Source: Haliea salexigens DSM 19537 (GTDB lineage: Bacteria > Pseudomonadota > Gammaproteobacteria > Pseudomonadales > Halieaceae). From it: a stretch of DNA of 64,000 nucleotides. Made by a program: the position numbers and the translations under genes. Every line of letters starts with the position of its first letter. Within the stretch, counting starts at the first letter, position 1. Below, piece by piece: positions 28,235 to 37,015 of the stretch. The notes under the pieces are model-generated. The model worked only from the letters and a program-made list of their open reading frames with translations. It searched no databases and was not told where the DNA came from. The stretch covers positions 1 to 64,000 of the forward strand of contig NZ_AUHJ01000011.1 in NCBI RefSeq assembly GCF_000423125.1, given 5' to 3'.

Positions 28235-28846
28235 CTAGCGGGCTGTCCAGCTACCCTCAACCAGCAGCGTGTCTCCCGCCAGTATGCGACCGTGGAACCG
28301 ATCCCCACGCCGCACCTCGCCCACGCCGGCGGGGGTGCCGGTCATTACCAGGTCGCCATCCTCCAGGGTGAGGAAGTCCGCCAGGTTCGCCAGGATTGCG
28401 GGTGGCGAATAGAGCATCATGCCGACGTTGCCCGTCTGGCGCATTTCGTCGTTTACATACAGTTCCAGTGCCAGGGTTTCCAGCGGCGTGTTGAGTGCGA
28501 CGAACTCACTGCAGAGGGCCGCGCCATCGAAGGCCTTGGCGCGTTCCCAGGGGAGTCCCTTGGCTTTCAGTGTGTTTTGCAACTCGCGCCGGGTGAGGTC
28601 CAGCCCGAAGCCCACGGCGCTGAAACCGCCGTTTTCCCACAGCAGCACAATCTCGCCTTCGTAGTGCAGGGGCTCCCCACGCTCGGCATACAGTGTGTCA
28701 CCCAGGGCGGAATTGGGCTTGATGAACACCACCATGTCATCGGGCACGTCGTTGCCGAGCTCACTGATGTGTGCGGTGCAGTTGCGGCCGATACAGACGA
28801 TCTTCGAAGGCTGCAGAAAGCGTTGGTTCAGGCAAATACTGTGCAC
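28235..28846 (-). CDS. Fumarylacetoacetate hydrolase family protein (YcgM-like)
   Basis: This 203-residue FAH-fold hydrolase/decarboxylase starts at GTG 28846, after AAGGA; an ATG at 28885 would add 13 residues. Motifs are KIVCIGRNCTAHISELGN near the N-terminus, the metal-binding HYEGEIVLL, GFGLDLTRRELQ, KAFDGAAL and VMTGTPAGVGEV. This matches the short YcgM/FAHD1 group, which acts on acylpyruvates or oxaloacetate-like substrates in the cytoplasm. It is divergent from the TauE/SafE gene. The exact substrate is unknown. Confidence 0.86.
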   Translation of the reverse strand: MHSICLNQRFLQPSKIVCIGRNCTAHISELGNDVPDDMVVFIKPNSALGDTLYAERGEPLHYEGEIVLLWENGGFSAVGFGLDLTRRELQNTLKAKGLPWERAKAFDGAALCSEFVALNTPLETLALELYVNDEMRQTGNVGMMLYSPPAILANLADFLTLEDGDLVMTGTPAGVGEVRRGDRFHGRILAGDTLLVEGSWTAR

Positions 28847-29041
28847 GCGAGGAGTCCTTGCTGCGGGGCTAAGGCTATGCAGCATGGTCCACCCAGGCGC
28901 CTTGCGCAATACAGGGCAGTTGCCTTCGCGGGCAACAGACCCTCTCTCATCGAGGCCATGACCTGGCGCATGGTGTAAACTCGATGTCTCGCCCGCGCGC
29001 TGTGCGGGCTCACCGCAAGCCGGGTAACAGGAACGCGGGCA

Positions 29042-29863
29042 ATGATGGAGTGGATGAACTGGGCGCCGCTGGTGCTGACCATGCTGGCCACCGGGGTGCT
29101 GGCGGGCGTCATGGCGGGGCTGCTCGGAGTTGGCGGAGGCATTGTGATTGTGCCGGCGCTGGATACCGCGCTGGGTGCGCTGGGGGTCGACCCGGCAATC
29201 CGCATGCATGTGGCGGTTGCGACATCATTGGCGACGATTGTTCTCACCTCGCTGTCGTCAGCGCGGGCACACCACCAGCGCGGCGCGGTGGATTTCACCC
29301 TGGCGCGCCGCTGGGGGCCATTGATTTTTCTGGGCGCTGTGCTGGGAGCCTGGCTGGCCTCGCGGCTGCACGGCAATGCACTGGCGCTACTCTTTGGTGG
29401 TGTGGCGGTATTGCTCGGCCTGCGCATGCTGCTGTTTGGCGGTCGCAACCCGGCGCCCGGCCGCGAGCTGGCAGCGGGCGGGCTGGCGCGACTCTTCCCG
29501 CTGGGCATAGGCGGTTTATCGAGCATGATGGGTATTGGTGGCGGCACCTTCAGTGTGCCGGTGTTAACCCTGCTCGGGCACAGCATTCATCGAGCGGTGG
29601 GCACGTCGGCCCTGTTCGGTTTGCTGATCAGCCTGCCGGGTGCTCTGGCGTATGTCGCCACCGGGTGGGGCGACGCGCGTTTGCCCGCCGGGAGCCTGGG
29701 GTTTGTCAGCCTCCCCGGCCTCGCCTGCATCGCTCCCATGACCGTACTGGCCGCTCCGCTGGGCGCCCGGCTGGCGCACCGCCTCACGGCGCGCCAGCTC
29801 AACCTGGCGTTTGGCGTGTTTCTGGTGCTGGTGGCCAGCCGCATGTTGTACCGGGCGCTCTAG
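29042..29863 (+). CDS. TauE/SafE (TSUP) family membrane permease
   Basis: This 273-residue integral membrane protein has about eight predicted helices and two repeat halves beginning AGVMAGLLGVGGGIVIVPAL and GGLSSMMGIGGGTFSVPVL, the classic TSUP signature. Family members export sulfite, sulfoacetate or other organosulfur anions. A cytoplasmic loop near residue 80 (SARAHHQRGAVDF) is conserved in the family. It stands as a single gene, so the substrate is not indicated by context. The SulP sulfate-type carrier nearby is on the other strand and separately transcribed. Confidence 0.88.
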   Translation: MMEWMNWAPLVLTMLATGVLAGVMAGLLGVGGGIVIVPALDTALGALGVDPAIRMHVAVATSLATIVLTSLSSARAHHQRGAVDFTLARRWGPLIFLGAVLGAWLASRLHGNALALLFGGVAVLLGLRMLLFGGRNPAPGRELAAGGLARLFPLGIGGLSSMMGIGGGTFSVPVLTLLGHSIHRAVGTSALFGLLISLPGALAYVATGWGDARLPAGSLGFVSLPGLACIAPMTVLAAPLGARLAHRLTARQLNLAFGVFLVLVASRMLYRAL

Positions 29864-29899
29864 GGACCGTTACTTACCCCTGCCGCGCCCGCCGAGGTG

Positions 29900-30757
29900 C
29901 TAGCGCAGCAGTAGCAGGGTCATCTCCGCCTGGCTGAGCATGCGTGTGGTGTTGCTGCCGACAAAAAACTGGCGAATCCGTGAGTGGCCCCAGGCCCCCA
30001 TGACCATCAGGTCCACCTGTTGCTCACGGTGGTAGCGGTTGAGTGCGGTTTGCACTTCACCCTCGAGTGTTGCGGTGGTCACACTGAAGCCCGCACCGGA
30101 AAGCGTTGCCGTCGCCTCGCTTACCTGTCGCTGTTGTTCCTCCGATAGTGGCCCGACGGACACCAGGTGGCAGGGGAGGCCGGCCAGCAGGGGGCTGCCC
30201 GCCACGCGACTCAGCGCTTTCTGTGCCGTGTCGCTGCCGTCGAAGGCAATCATGAAAGAGCGTGGTGGGCGAAACGCCCGCAACGTAACGAGGATAGGGC
30301 GCTGAATGCGGCGTACCACACTTTCCAGGTGAGAGCCGATGGCGTGCTGTTCAGCGGCGTGGTCCTCGCCCTGGCGACCGAGGATAACCAGGCGTGCCTC
30401 CTCTTCCAGCTCCGCCAGTGAGCCGACCAGGTCGTCGTGGCGCTGGCGCTGGGTGACCTCTGCCGCACCGGCTGCCCTGGCGGTCGCCTCGGCGGCCTGT
30501 AACAGGTGCTTGCCATGCTCCAGGGCCAGTCGCTCCCGCCGCTCATCCAGTGCGGTGAGTTCTTCCAGCAGATGCTCGCGACTGCCCAGGCCAATGGCGC
30601 CGGACAAGTCCGCTGCCGGTGGCGTAGCGGGCTTTTCCAGCGCGTGCAGGAGTGTCAGGGGTTGTTCCAGTCGCTGGCTCGCCCAGGCACCGGCGAGGCT
30701 GATGGCCTCGGTGCTGGCGGACCCGTCGATGCAGGCAATAATGGTGTGCATGGCCAT
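29900..30757 (-). CDS. Universal stress protein with tandem UspA domains
   Basis: This 285-residue protein has two UspA domains (about 1-145 and 150-285). The second has the ATP-binding signature G-2X-G-9X-G-S in MGAWGHSRIRQFFVGSNT. The first has a similar but less exact version near GRQGEDHAAEQHAIGSH. Tandem Usp proteins bind ATP or AMP and act in stress survival. It lies eight bases after the SulP transporter gene and is probably its operon partner, a pairing seen in other bacteria. Confidence 0.9.
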   Translation of the reverse strand: MAMHTIIACIDGSASTEAISLAGAWASQRLEQPLTLLHALEKPATPPAADLSGAIGLGSREHLLEELTALDERRERLALEHGKHLLQAAEATARAAGAAEVTQRQRHDDLVGSLAELEEEARLVILGRQGEDHAAEQHAIGSHLESVVRRIQRPILVTLRAFRPPRSFMIAFDGSDTAQKALSRVAGSPLLAGLPCHLVSVGPLSEEQQRQVSEATATLSGAGFSVTTATLEGEVQTALNRYHREQQVDLMVMGAWGHSRIRQFFVGSNTTRMLSQAEMTLLLLR

Positions 30758-30765
30758 CTCCCCGG

Positions 30766-32253
30766 TCAGTGTCCGGCCAGCAGCGGGTCGCTGGCATCGG
30801 GTTTATCGTGTACGCCGAAGCGGTCGACAATGGTGGCACTGGCGGCGTTCATGCCGATCACCTCCACCACCGCACCTTCGCGGCGGAACTTGATCACCAC
30901 CTTGTCGAGGGCCGACACGGCGGTAATGTCCCAGAAATGTGCCCCGCTGACGTCGATAGTGACACGCTCCAGTGCCTCCTTGAAGTCAAATGCCGCCGTA
31001 AAGCCGTCCGCTGTGGCAAAGAACACCTGTCCGATGACCGTGTAGATACGGTGCCCGTCGCCGGCATCGGCGGAGCGCACCAGCATGAAGCGGCTGATCT
31101 TGTTGGCGAAGAACAGGGCGGCGAGGAGTACGCCTACCAGCACCCCAAGCGCCAGATTGTGAGTGCTCACTACCACGATAACCGTTGAAACCATAACAAT
31201 GCTGGAAGACAGCGGGTGCGACTTCAGGTTGCGTAGCGAGTCCCAGGAGAAGGTGCCGATCGACACCATGATCATCACCGCCACCAGCGCGGCCATGGGG
31301 ATCTGGCTGATCCAGTCATCCAGGAACACCACCATGATCAGCAGCAGCGTACCGGCGGCAAAGCAGGACAGGCGGCCACGCCCGCCCGATTTCACATTGA
31401 TCACCGACTGGCCGATCATGGCACAGCCCGCCATGCCGCCCAGCAGGCCGGCTCCGATGTTGGCGATGCCCTGCCCTTTGCATTCGCGGTTCTTGTCACT
31501 CTCGGTGTCGGTGAGGTCGTCGATGATGGTCGCGGTCATCATCGATTCCAGCAAACCGACCACGGCCAGTGCAGCGGCATAGGGGAAAATGATGCGCAGG
31601 GTGTCCAGTGACAGGGGCACGTCCGGCCAGAGGAAGACCGGCAGCGTATCGGGTAGTTCCCCCATGTCGCCCACGGTACGGATATCCAGGCCCAGCAGCA
31701 GCGCGATTGCGGTGAGGGTGAGAATGCACACCAGCGGTGAGGGCACCAGTTTGCCCACGACCGGCAGCCACGGGAAGAGGTAGATAATGCCGAGCCCGCC
31801 GGCTGTCATGGCGTAGACGTGCCAGGTCACCCCCGTCAACTCTGGCACCTGCGCCATGAAAATCAGGATGGCCAGCGCGTTGACGAAGCCCGTGACCACC
31901 GAGCGCGAGACGAAGCGCATCAGCGAGCCCAGTTTCAGGTAGCCCGCCGCAATCTGCAGGACACCCGTCAATACGGTGGCGGCCAGCAGATACTCAAGAC
32001 CGTGCTCCTTGACCAGCGTGATCATCAGCAGGGCCATGGCGCCGGTGGCGGCGGAAATCATCCCCGGCCTGCCGCCGGTGAAGGCAATCACCACGGCGAT
32101 GCAGAAAGAGGCATACAGGCCCACTTTCGGGTCGACGCCGGCAATGATGGAGAAGGCGATGGCTTCGGGTATCAGCGCCAGTGCAACAACGAGGCCGGCG
32201 AGCAGGTCGCCCCGCACGTTGCCCAGCCAGTCTTGTTTTAGGGTGTCGAGCAT
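30766..32253 (-). CDS. SulP family anion transporter with C-terminal STAS domain
   Basis: This 495-residue carrier has a 12-14 helix SLC26/SulP membrane domain and a C-terminal STAS domain (about residues 390-490). The N-terminal [31 protein letters not shown] is a hallmark. The segment [31 protein letters not shown] is also characteristic. SulP proteins move sulfate, bicarbonate or dicarboxylates, often with sodium or protons. This shorter marine-type form with a linked Usp gene is often read as a bicarbonate or sulfate carrier. The ion cannot be decided from sequence. Confidence 0.92.
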   Translation of the reverse strand: MLDTLKQDWLGNVRGDLLAGLVVALALIPEAIAFSIIAGVDPKVGLYASFCIAVVIAFTGGRPGMISAATGAMALLMITLVKEHGLEYLLAATVLTGVLQIAAGYLKLGSLMRFVSRSVVTGFVNALAILIFMAQVPELTGVTWHVYAMTAGGLGIIYLFPWLPVVGKLVPSPLVCILTLTAIALLLGLDIRTVGDMGELPDTLPVFLWPDVPLSLDTLRIIFPYAAALAVVGLLESMMTATIIDDLTDTESDKNRECKGQGIANIGAGLLGGMAGCAMIGQSVINVKSGGRGRLSCFAAGTLLLIMVVFLDDWISQIPMAALVAVMIMVSIGTFSWDSLRNLKSHPLSSSIVMVSTVIVVVSTHNLALGVLVGVLLAALFFANKISRFMLVRSADAGDGHRIYTVIGQVFFATADGFTAAFDFKEALERVTIDVSGAHFWDITAVSALDKVVIKFRREGAVVEVIGMNAASATIVDRFGVHDKPDASDPLLAGH

Positions 32254-32438
32254 GCTGTCGGTCTTCTTGCCTGCGGTGGGTGAGGGCCGAAAACAGCGTG
32301 CGCCGGGGCGTTGCGGCTCCGGGAGGTCATCGGCAGTGTTGGAGGGGGCGGATTATCCGGCAAGCGGCCGGGGGTCGCCACTGCGATGTGAACTTCTACC
32401 GGGATTGCCGCCGCCTGTCGGGGAGCAACAAGGGGTGG

Positions 32439-33296
32439 CTATTCCTTGAGCGGGCCATTTTCGGGGCTGGCTGCCCCCCGGCCCTGTTCCACCGCAGCGG
32501 TGAGCAGGCGCAGTTGTTTTTGCACGTCATCCAGTTGCTGCGCAATCAGGTCGCGCTCATCGTGGGCCTGCTGAGCCTCACGGGCATTCTGTTCCGCGGT
32601 CATCACACCCAGCACGGCCCCCACCATCATGTTGAGGAAGATGAATGCGGTGAGAAAAATGAAGGTCAGGTAGTAGAACCAGCTGAGCGGATAGGCTTCC
32701 ATGGTGGCGTACATGACATCCGTCCAGTCCTCAAAGGTGGCCACGCGAAACAGCGTGAGCATGGCAATCGCGACATCGCCCCACAGTGTTTCGTCCACCT
32801 CGGCGAACAGCATGGAACCAACTGCCGCATAGATATAGAAAATGATGAACATGAGCAGGGCGATGTAGCCCATGCGCGGTATGGCCTTGAGCAACGAGTT
32901 GATCAGGAAACGCAGTTCGGGCACCACCGAGACCAGACGCAGTACCCTGAAGACCCGCAGCAGCCGCCCCAGCAGCACGGCCTGTGAGTTGTCCAGGGGT
33001 ATCAGGCTGCCGATCACCACGAGAGTGTCGAAAATGTTCCAGCCATCGCGGAAAAAGCGCCGTTTGTCGGGGCAGGCCGCGAAGCGAAAGAGGATTTCCA
33101 GCAGGAAAAACAGGGTGATGGCCGTGTCCAGGAAACCCAGTGAACGCTCAGCCAGCGGCGGCAGGTCGTAGGTTTTTGCACCGATGGTCAACGCGGACAG
33201 CAGAATGATGGCGATGACCGCACCCTGGAACAGGCGGCTTGATTCAATACGCCGCAGCAGACCGGAGCCGGTAGAAGAGAGGGATGCGCTGGACAT
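32439..33296 (-). CDS. Single-domain voltage-gated cation channel with Cav-like selectivity filter
   Basis: This 285-residue protein has six transmembrane segments plus a C-terminal coiled coil (about residues 233-270), the plan of homotetrameric bacterial Nav-type channels. S4 carries four regularly spaced arginines (111, 114, 117, 120). The pore has TLFRVATFEDWTDVMY with TFEDW at 187-191. Typical BacNav channels have TLESW there; this form with extra Asp and the WTDVMY tail looks more like eukaryotic Cav domain I, so calcium or mixed permeation is possible. It is a single gene. The coiled coil fits tetramer assembly. Confidence 0.9.
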   Translation of the reverse strand: MSSASLSSTGSGLLRRIESSRLFQGAVIAIILLSALTIGAKTYDLPPLAERSLGFLDTAITLFFLLEILFRFAACPDKRRFFRDGWNIFDTLVVIGSLIPLDNSQAVLLGRLLRVFRVLRLVSVVPELRFLINSLLKAIPRMGYIALLMFIIFYIYAAVGSMLFAEVDETLWGDVAIAMLTLFRVATFEDWTDVMYATMEAYPLSWFYYLTFIFLTAFIFLNMMVGAVLGVMTAEQNAREAQQAHDERDLIAQQLDDVQKQLRLLTAAVEQGRGAASPENGPLKE

Positions 33297-33403
33297 GGGG
33301 TGTTGCCTGAGTCGATCTGTGAGCGGGGGATTCTAGAGTGCGGCGACCGCCTTGAACAGTCGCCTGTGCGCGCGGCGGAAGCGGGGATTCAGAGGCTGCG
33401 CGC

Positions 33404-33985
33404 TCAGTTGCGGCAGCTGTCAATCTCGTCCTGTGACAGTCCCAGGTCTCGCGCGGCCTGCTCGAAATCCTCTTTCGTCGCGTTGGCGTCGGCAATGTCC
33501 CGACTTGCCTCGGAGATATCACTGGCGATCTCGCTGCCACCGCCATAGCGCGAGGCGGTGCGCGACACGGTATTGAAGAGGCTCATCAGCCCTTTTTTCT
33601 GCTTCCTGGCCTGCTCAGCTTCAGCGACCTTGCGTTGCAGGCATTCCTGTTCCGTTTCGACGGGGGCAGCCGCCTGCGCGCTGGTGGTGGCGCTGCTGCT
33701 GGTTTTGGACTTGATGATCCCGGCCAGCTGCGGGCTTGCGGTTCCGGTCACTTCAAGCTGATTGTCCGCCTGGAACTGGGAAATGGCGATCTGTGTTTCC
33801 ACGGTCTCCACACCATCCACAGGCCCTGTCTGGTAGCCGAGGGCGGCGAGGTCGGTTTCGATGCTCTGTATCAGGGCATCGGCATGTGCAGTTGCCACCA
33901 GAAGCGGCAGGGTGAGCGCGGCGAGTGCCCCCGTCAAGCCTCGCATTCGGGAGGGTTGTGGTGTGCATGGCTTCAACTGACGCAT
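33404..33985 (-). CDS. Exported protein with peptidoglycan-binding-like domain
   Basis: This 193-residue protein starts at the ATG at 33985, after an AGAGG site, and has a signal peptide ending near TAHADA. Residues about 35-90 (IESDLAALGY-like start, VDGVETVETQIAISQFQ) resemble the small helical peptidoglycan_binding_1 domain. The C-terminal half is charged and Ser/Ala-rich with one Cys pair (ECLQRK and DSCRN). It probably sits in the periplasm. It follows the M20 peptidase on the same strand with a 62-bp gap, so read-through is possible. Confidence 0.75.
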   Translation of the reverse strand: MRQLKPCTPQPSRMRGLTGALAALTLPLLVATAHADALIQSIETDLAALGYQTGPVDGVETVETQIAISQFQADNQLEVTGTASPQLAGIIKSKTSSSATTSAQAAAPVETEQECLQRKVAEAEQARKQKKGLMSLFNTVSRTASRYGGGSEIASDISEASRDIADANATKEDFEQAARDLGLSQDEIDSCRN

Positions 33986-34047
33986 GGTGTCATGACCTCT
34001 TGATTGCCCGCGGGCGGTGAGTACGGTGGTGCCTGCAGTCGCGCGGC

Positions 34048-35445
34048 TCATTCGGCGCCGGTCAGGTCGCGAATGATGATACTCCAGTGATCCAGTGCCT
34101 CGTCAAAGGCTTTGATCGGTACGCGCTCGTTGAGCCCGTGGGCGTACATCTCGTCGGGGTTCATGAAAATGCTGCCCACACCCCAGGTGGGTATGCCTGC
34201 GCTGCGAAAGTGCATGGCATCGGTGCCACCGGACGACATGTAGGCGATAATCCGCAGGTCAGGATGACGGCTGTGCACGGCCTTGCCCACCGCCGCAACC
34301 ACATCGGCGCGCAATTCTGAAATGGGGCTTTCCGTTGCCTCTGCCAGGAGTTCGAATTCGGCGCCGGTGTTGGCGACAACCGCTTCCAGTTCTGCCTGGA
34401 TGTCCGCAGCCTTGACGCCGGGAAATATACGGCAATTCACCGTTGCGGTGGCGGACTGGGGCAGGGCGTTTTCCGCGTGTCCGGCGCGCAGCATGGTCAC
34501 CACGCAGGTGGTGCGGGTGGAGCCCACGTAGGACGGTTCGGTGCGCAGCTGCTCCGCGGCGTGTTCATCGTCTGGGTTGTAGGCGAAGCGCACCATGGTT
34601 TCGCCGAGTTCCCCGCCGAGTTGCTCGCCGATATTCTGGAAATAGGACAGCGTCATTTCGCTCCACATGACGGGGAAGCGATGGGCCTCAATGGCTTTGA
34701 TGACATCGGCCAGTTCATAGATGGCGTTGTCGTCCCGCGGCCGGCTGCTGTGGCCGCCGGGATTGCGCACGGTAATCTCCCACGTGGCATAGGTTTTTTC
34801 CGCTGCCTGAATCTTGTAACTCACGGCCTTGCCACTCGCATCCAGGTCCCCGCCCCCGGCGTCGGAGTTCAGGGCAAACTCGGCCTCGGCGAGCTCCGGC
34901 ATTTCGTAGGCCATCATGCGCGTGGTCGTCATGCCGCTTTCCTCGTCGCCCGAAAACGCCAGGACGAGGTCGCGATCCGGCACAAAGCCCTCGCGACGCA
35001 GGCGAATGAACGTGGCGGTGAGCTGTGCCACGCCAAACTTGTTGTCGATGCTGCCCCGCGCGTAGTAGTTCACATCATCCTGGGTCAGGCTGAAGGGCGG
35101 GCGTTCCCAGTCCTCTGCCAGAGCCTCGACCACATCAAGGTGGCCGAGAAAGAGAATGGGCTTGCGGCCGGCGCTACCGTCGCCCCGGTAGGTGGCGATA
35201 AGCGTGGCGAAATCGCCTTTTGGCACCACCCGCACATCGTCTGCCGGGAATCCCGCCGCGATGAGTTCGTCCGCCAGGTAGCGCGCCACCCTCGGCGTGT
35301 TGCCCTGTGCCTTCGAGGTATCCACTTCAACGATCGTCTTGTAGATTTCAAACGCCTTGCGCGCGTGCTCATCGTCGCCCTGCGCAACGGTTTGTGTGGC
35401 GAGCAATGCGAGGCAGGCGCTGCTGATCAAATTTCGAAGGGTCAT
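34048..35445 (-). CDS. M20 family metallopeptidase, exported
   Basis: This 465-residue dizinc peptidase is predicted to be periplasmic, with a signal peptide MTLRNLISSACLALLATQTVA. I chose the ATG at 35445 so that the signal peptide starts properly. Metal-site motifs are FLGHLDVV, GSIDNKFG, SGDEESG and LNSDAGGG, and GGHSSRP marks the lid domain. The C-terminal MSSGGTDAMHFRSAGIP supplies a late metal ligand and substrate contacts. It is related to CPG70/Xaa-His-type exopeptidases that trim peptides or amidated amino acids. It probably works on imported peptides in the periplasm. Confidence 0.9.
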   Translation of the reverse strand: MTLRNLISSACLALLATQTVAQGDDEHARKAFEIYKTIVEVDTSKAQGNTPRVARYLADELIAAGFPADDVRVVPKGDFATLIATYRGDGSAGRKPILFLGHLDVVEALAEDWERPPFSLTQDDVNYYARGSIDNKFGVAQLTATFIRLRREGFVPDRDLVLAFSGDEESGMTTTRMMAYEMPELAEAEFALNSDAGGGDLDASGKAVSYKIQAAEKTYATWEITVRNPGGHSSRPRDDNAIYELADVIKAIEAHRFPVMWSEMTLSYFQNIGEQLGGELGETMVRFAYNPDDEHAAEQLRTEPSYVGSTRTTCVVTMLRAGHAENALPQSATATVNCRIFPGVKAADIQAELEAVVANTGAEFELLAEATESPISELRADVVAAVGKAVHSRHPDLRIIAYMSSGGTDAMHFRSAGIPTWGVGSIFMNPDEMYAHGLNERVPIKAFDEALDHWSIIIRDLTGAE

Positions 35446-35556
35446 GACAGGTTCTCTGCGGGGTGTTGTGAAAAAGGTTAGCACATTCACCGCGCTCTGC
35501 CGCTGGCCGTGTGCAGGTTTTGGCGTATGCTATTCGGTGACTGATCGAGGATTTCC

Positions 35557-36954
35557 GTGAACACAACGCCTCCTGCTACCCAGCGGCGCAATGTCTGGCT
35601 GCGCGACACCTTGTCGCGCTCGCGCCGCGACGCTGTCTCCAGTTCCGTGATGACCGGCATTTGCGATAACTACCTCGGTGCATTTGCGGTCTCCCTGCGC
35701 GCCAGCCTGGCGCAGATGGGCTGGTTGATGGCGGCCCCGCAGCTGGCCGGGGCGCTGTTCCAGTTGTTATCGGTGTGGCTGTGTCCACGGTTCTCACGCC
35801 GCCGGGCCATCGTCACTGGCGTGGTCATGCAGGCGCTGGCGGTGCTGGGCATGGCGGGTATTGCGCTGTCGCGGCCCGACAACGCCGTGACCTGGCTGAT
35901 CGGTTTTGCCATTCTTTATCAGGCCAGTGCCAACTTCGTGCAGCCCCAGTGGCGCGGCTGGATGGGCAGTGTGGTGCCGCCGCGACGTCGCGGCGCTTTC
36001 TTTGCCGGGCGCACACGGCTGACAATGATTACCAGTTTTACCGTGTTTGCCGGCGGCGGCGCCCTGCTTGGCCTGTTCCAGCGTTACGAACTGGCCTGGC
36101 TTTGTTTCGGCGGCCTGTTCCTGCTCGCGGCGGTGGGTCGCGGCACATCCGCCCACCAGCTGCGTCACATGCACGACCCCGACCACAGTGGCGAGCGCGC
36201 CGCGATATCCTTTACCACGACCCTGAGCCGGGTGCGCGAGGCATTCCGCGACAAAACCTTCTATCAGTACAGTCTGTTCATCGCCGGCATGCAGTCGGCG
36301 GTCGCCATTTCGGCCCCGTTCTTCAGCGTGTACATGTTGCGCGACCTGAACTTCACTTACTGGCAGTTCGCCGCCAACACCGGGGTCGCCATCCTCACGC
36401 AATTCTTCACCCTGTCTGTGTGGGGGCGCATCTGCGACCGCTGGGGCAACCGCTGGGTGATGGTTTCGAGCAGCTTGCTCTTGCCTGTGGTGCCGGCACT
36501 CTGGCTGGTATCCAGCGACTTTGGCTACCTGCTCCTGGTTCAGGTGTTGTCGGGACTGGCCTGGGGCGGTTTTACCCTGAGTACGGCTAACTACCTCTAC
36601 GATCTGCGCCCACCGCGGGCGGATTTCGCCAGCTACGCCGCAGTGCAGTCGTCACTGGGTGCGGTGGGCATTTTCTGTGGGGCTCTGTTTGGCGGCTATC
36701 TCGCCGGCCACCTTGCCGAGCTTGCCGCGTGGTTGCCCGCCAGCTGGCAACCCCTGCACCCGGTGGTGTTGATCTTTCTGGTGTCCGGGTTGCTGCGCGG
36801 GATTATCCTGGCCTGGTTCATCCCCCGCTCCGTGGAGCTGCGTGTGCGCCAGCACCCCGACCTGCTGCAGGTGGTGTACAGGATCTCGCGCTTCACCCCG
36901 GGAGCAGGCATCGTCCTGGACTGGTTGACGGTGACGCGCAAGCGTCGCGACTGA
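35557..36954 (+). CDS. Major facilitator superfamily transporter
   Basis: This 465-residue protein starts at GTG and has about 12 predicted helices in two bundles. The loop between helices 2 and 3 carries RFSRRRAIVTG, the usual basic A motif. A second basic loop at CDRWGNRWVMV lies in the C-terminal half. The overall sequence resembles the group of MFS proteins found with no assigned substrate in gammaproteobacteria. No regulator or enzyme is adjacent. The WS/DGAT gene follows on the same strand 61 bp later with its own ribosome site. Confidence 0.85.
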   Translation: MNTTPPATQRRNVWLRDTLSRSRRDAVSSSVMTGICDNYLGAFAVSLRASLAQMGWLMAAPQLAGALFQLLSVWLCPRFSRRRAIVTGVVMQALAVLGMAGIALSRPDNAVTWLIGFAILYQASANFVQPQWRGWMGSVVPPRRRGAFFAGRTRLTMITSFTVFAGGGALLGLFQRYELAWLCFGGLFLLAAVGRGTSAHQLRHMHDPDHSGERAAISFTTTLSRVREAFRDKTFYQYSLFIAGMQSAVAISAPFFSVYMLRDLNFTYWQFAANTGVAILTQFFTLSVWGRICDRWGNRWVMVSSSLLLPVVPALWLVSSDFGYLLLVQVLSGLAWGGFTLSTANYLYDLRPPRADFASYAAVQSSLGAVGIFCGALFGGYLAGHLAELAAWLPASWQPLHPVVLIFLVSGLLRGIILAWFIPRSVELRVRQHPDLLQVVYRISRFTPGAGIVLDWLTVTRKRRD

Positions 36955-37015
36955 GGCTATACTCACAACAGGGCGCGCAGCATGCGGCCCGCAATTGACC
37001 GGGAGTAGGCACGAC

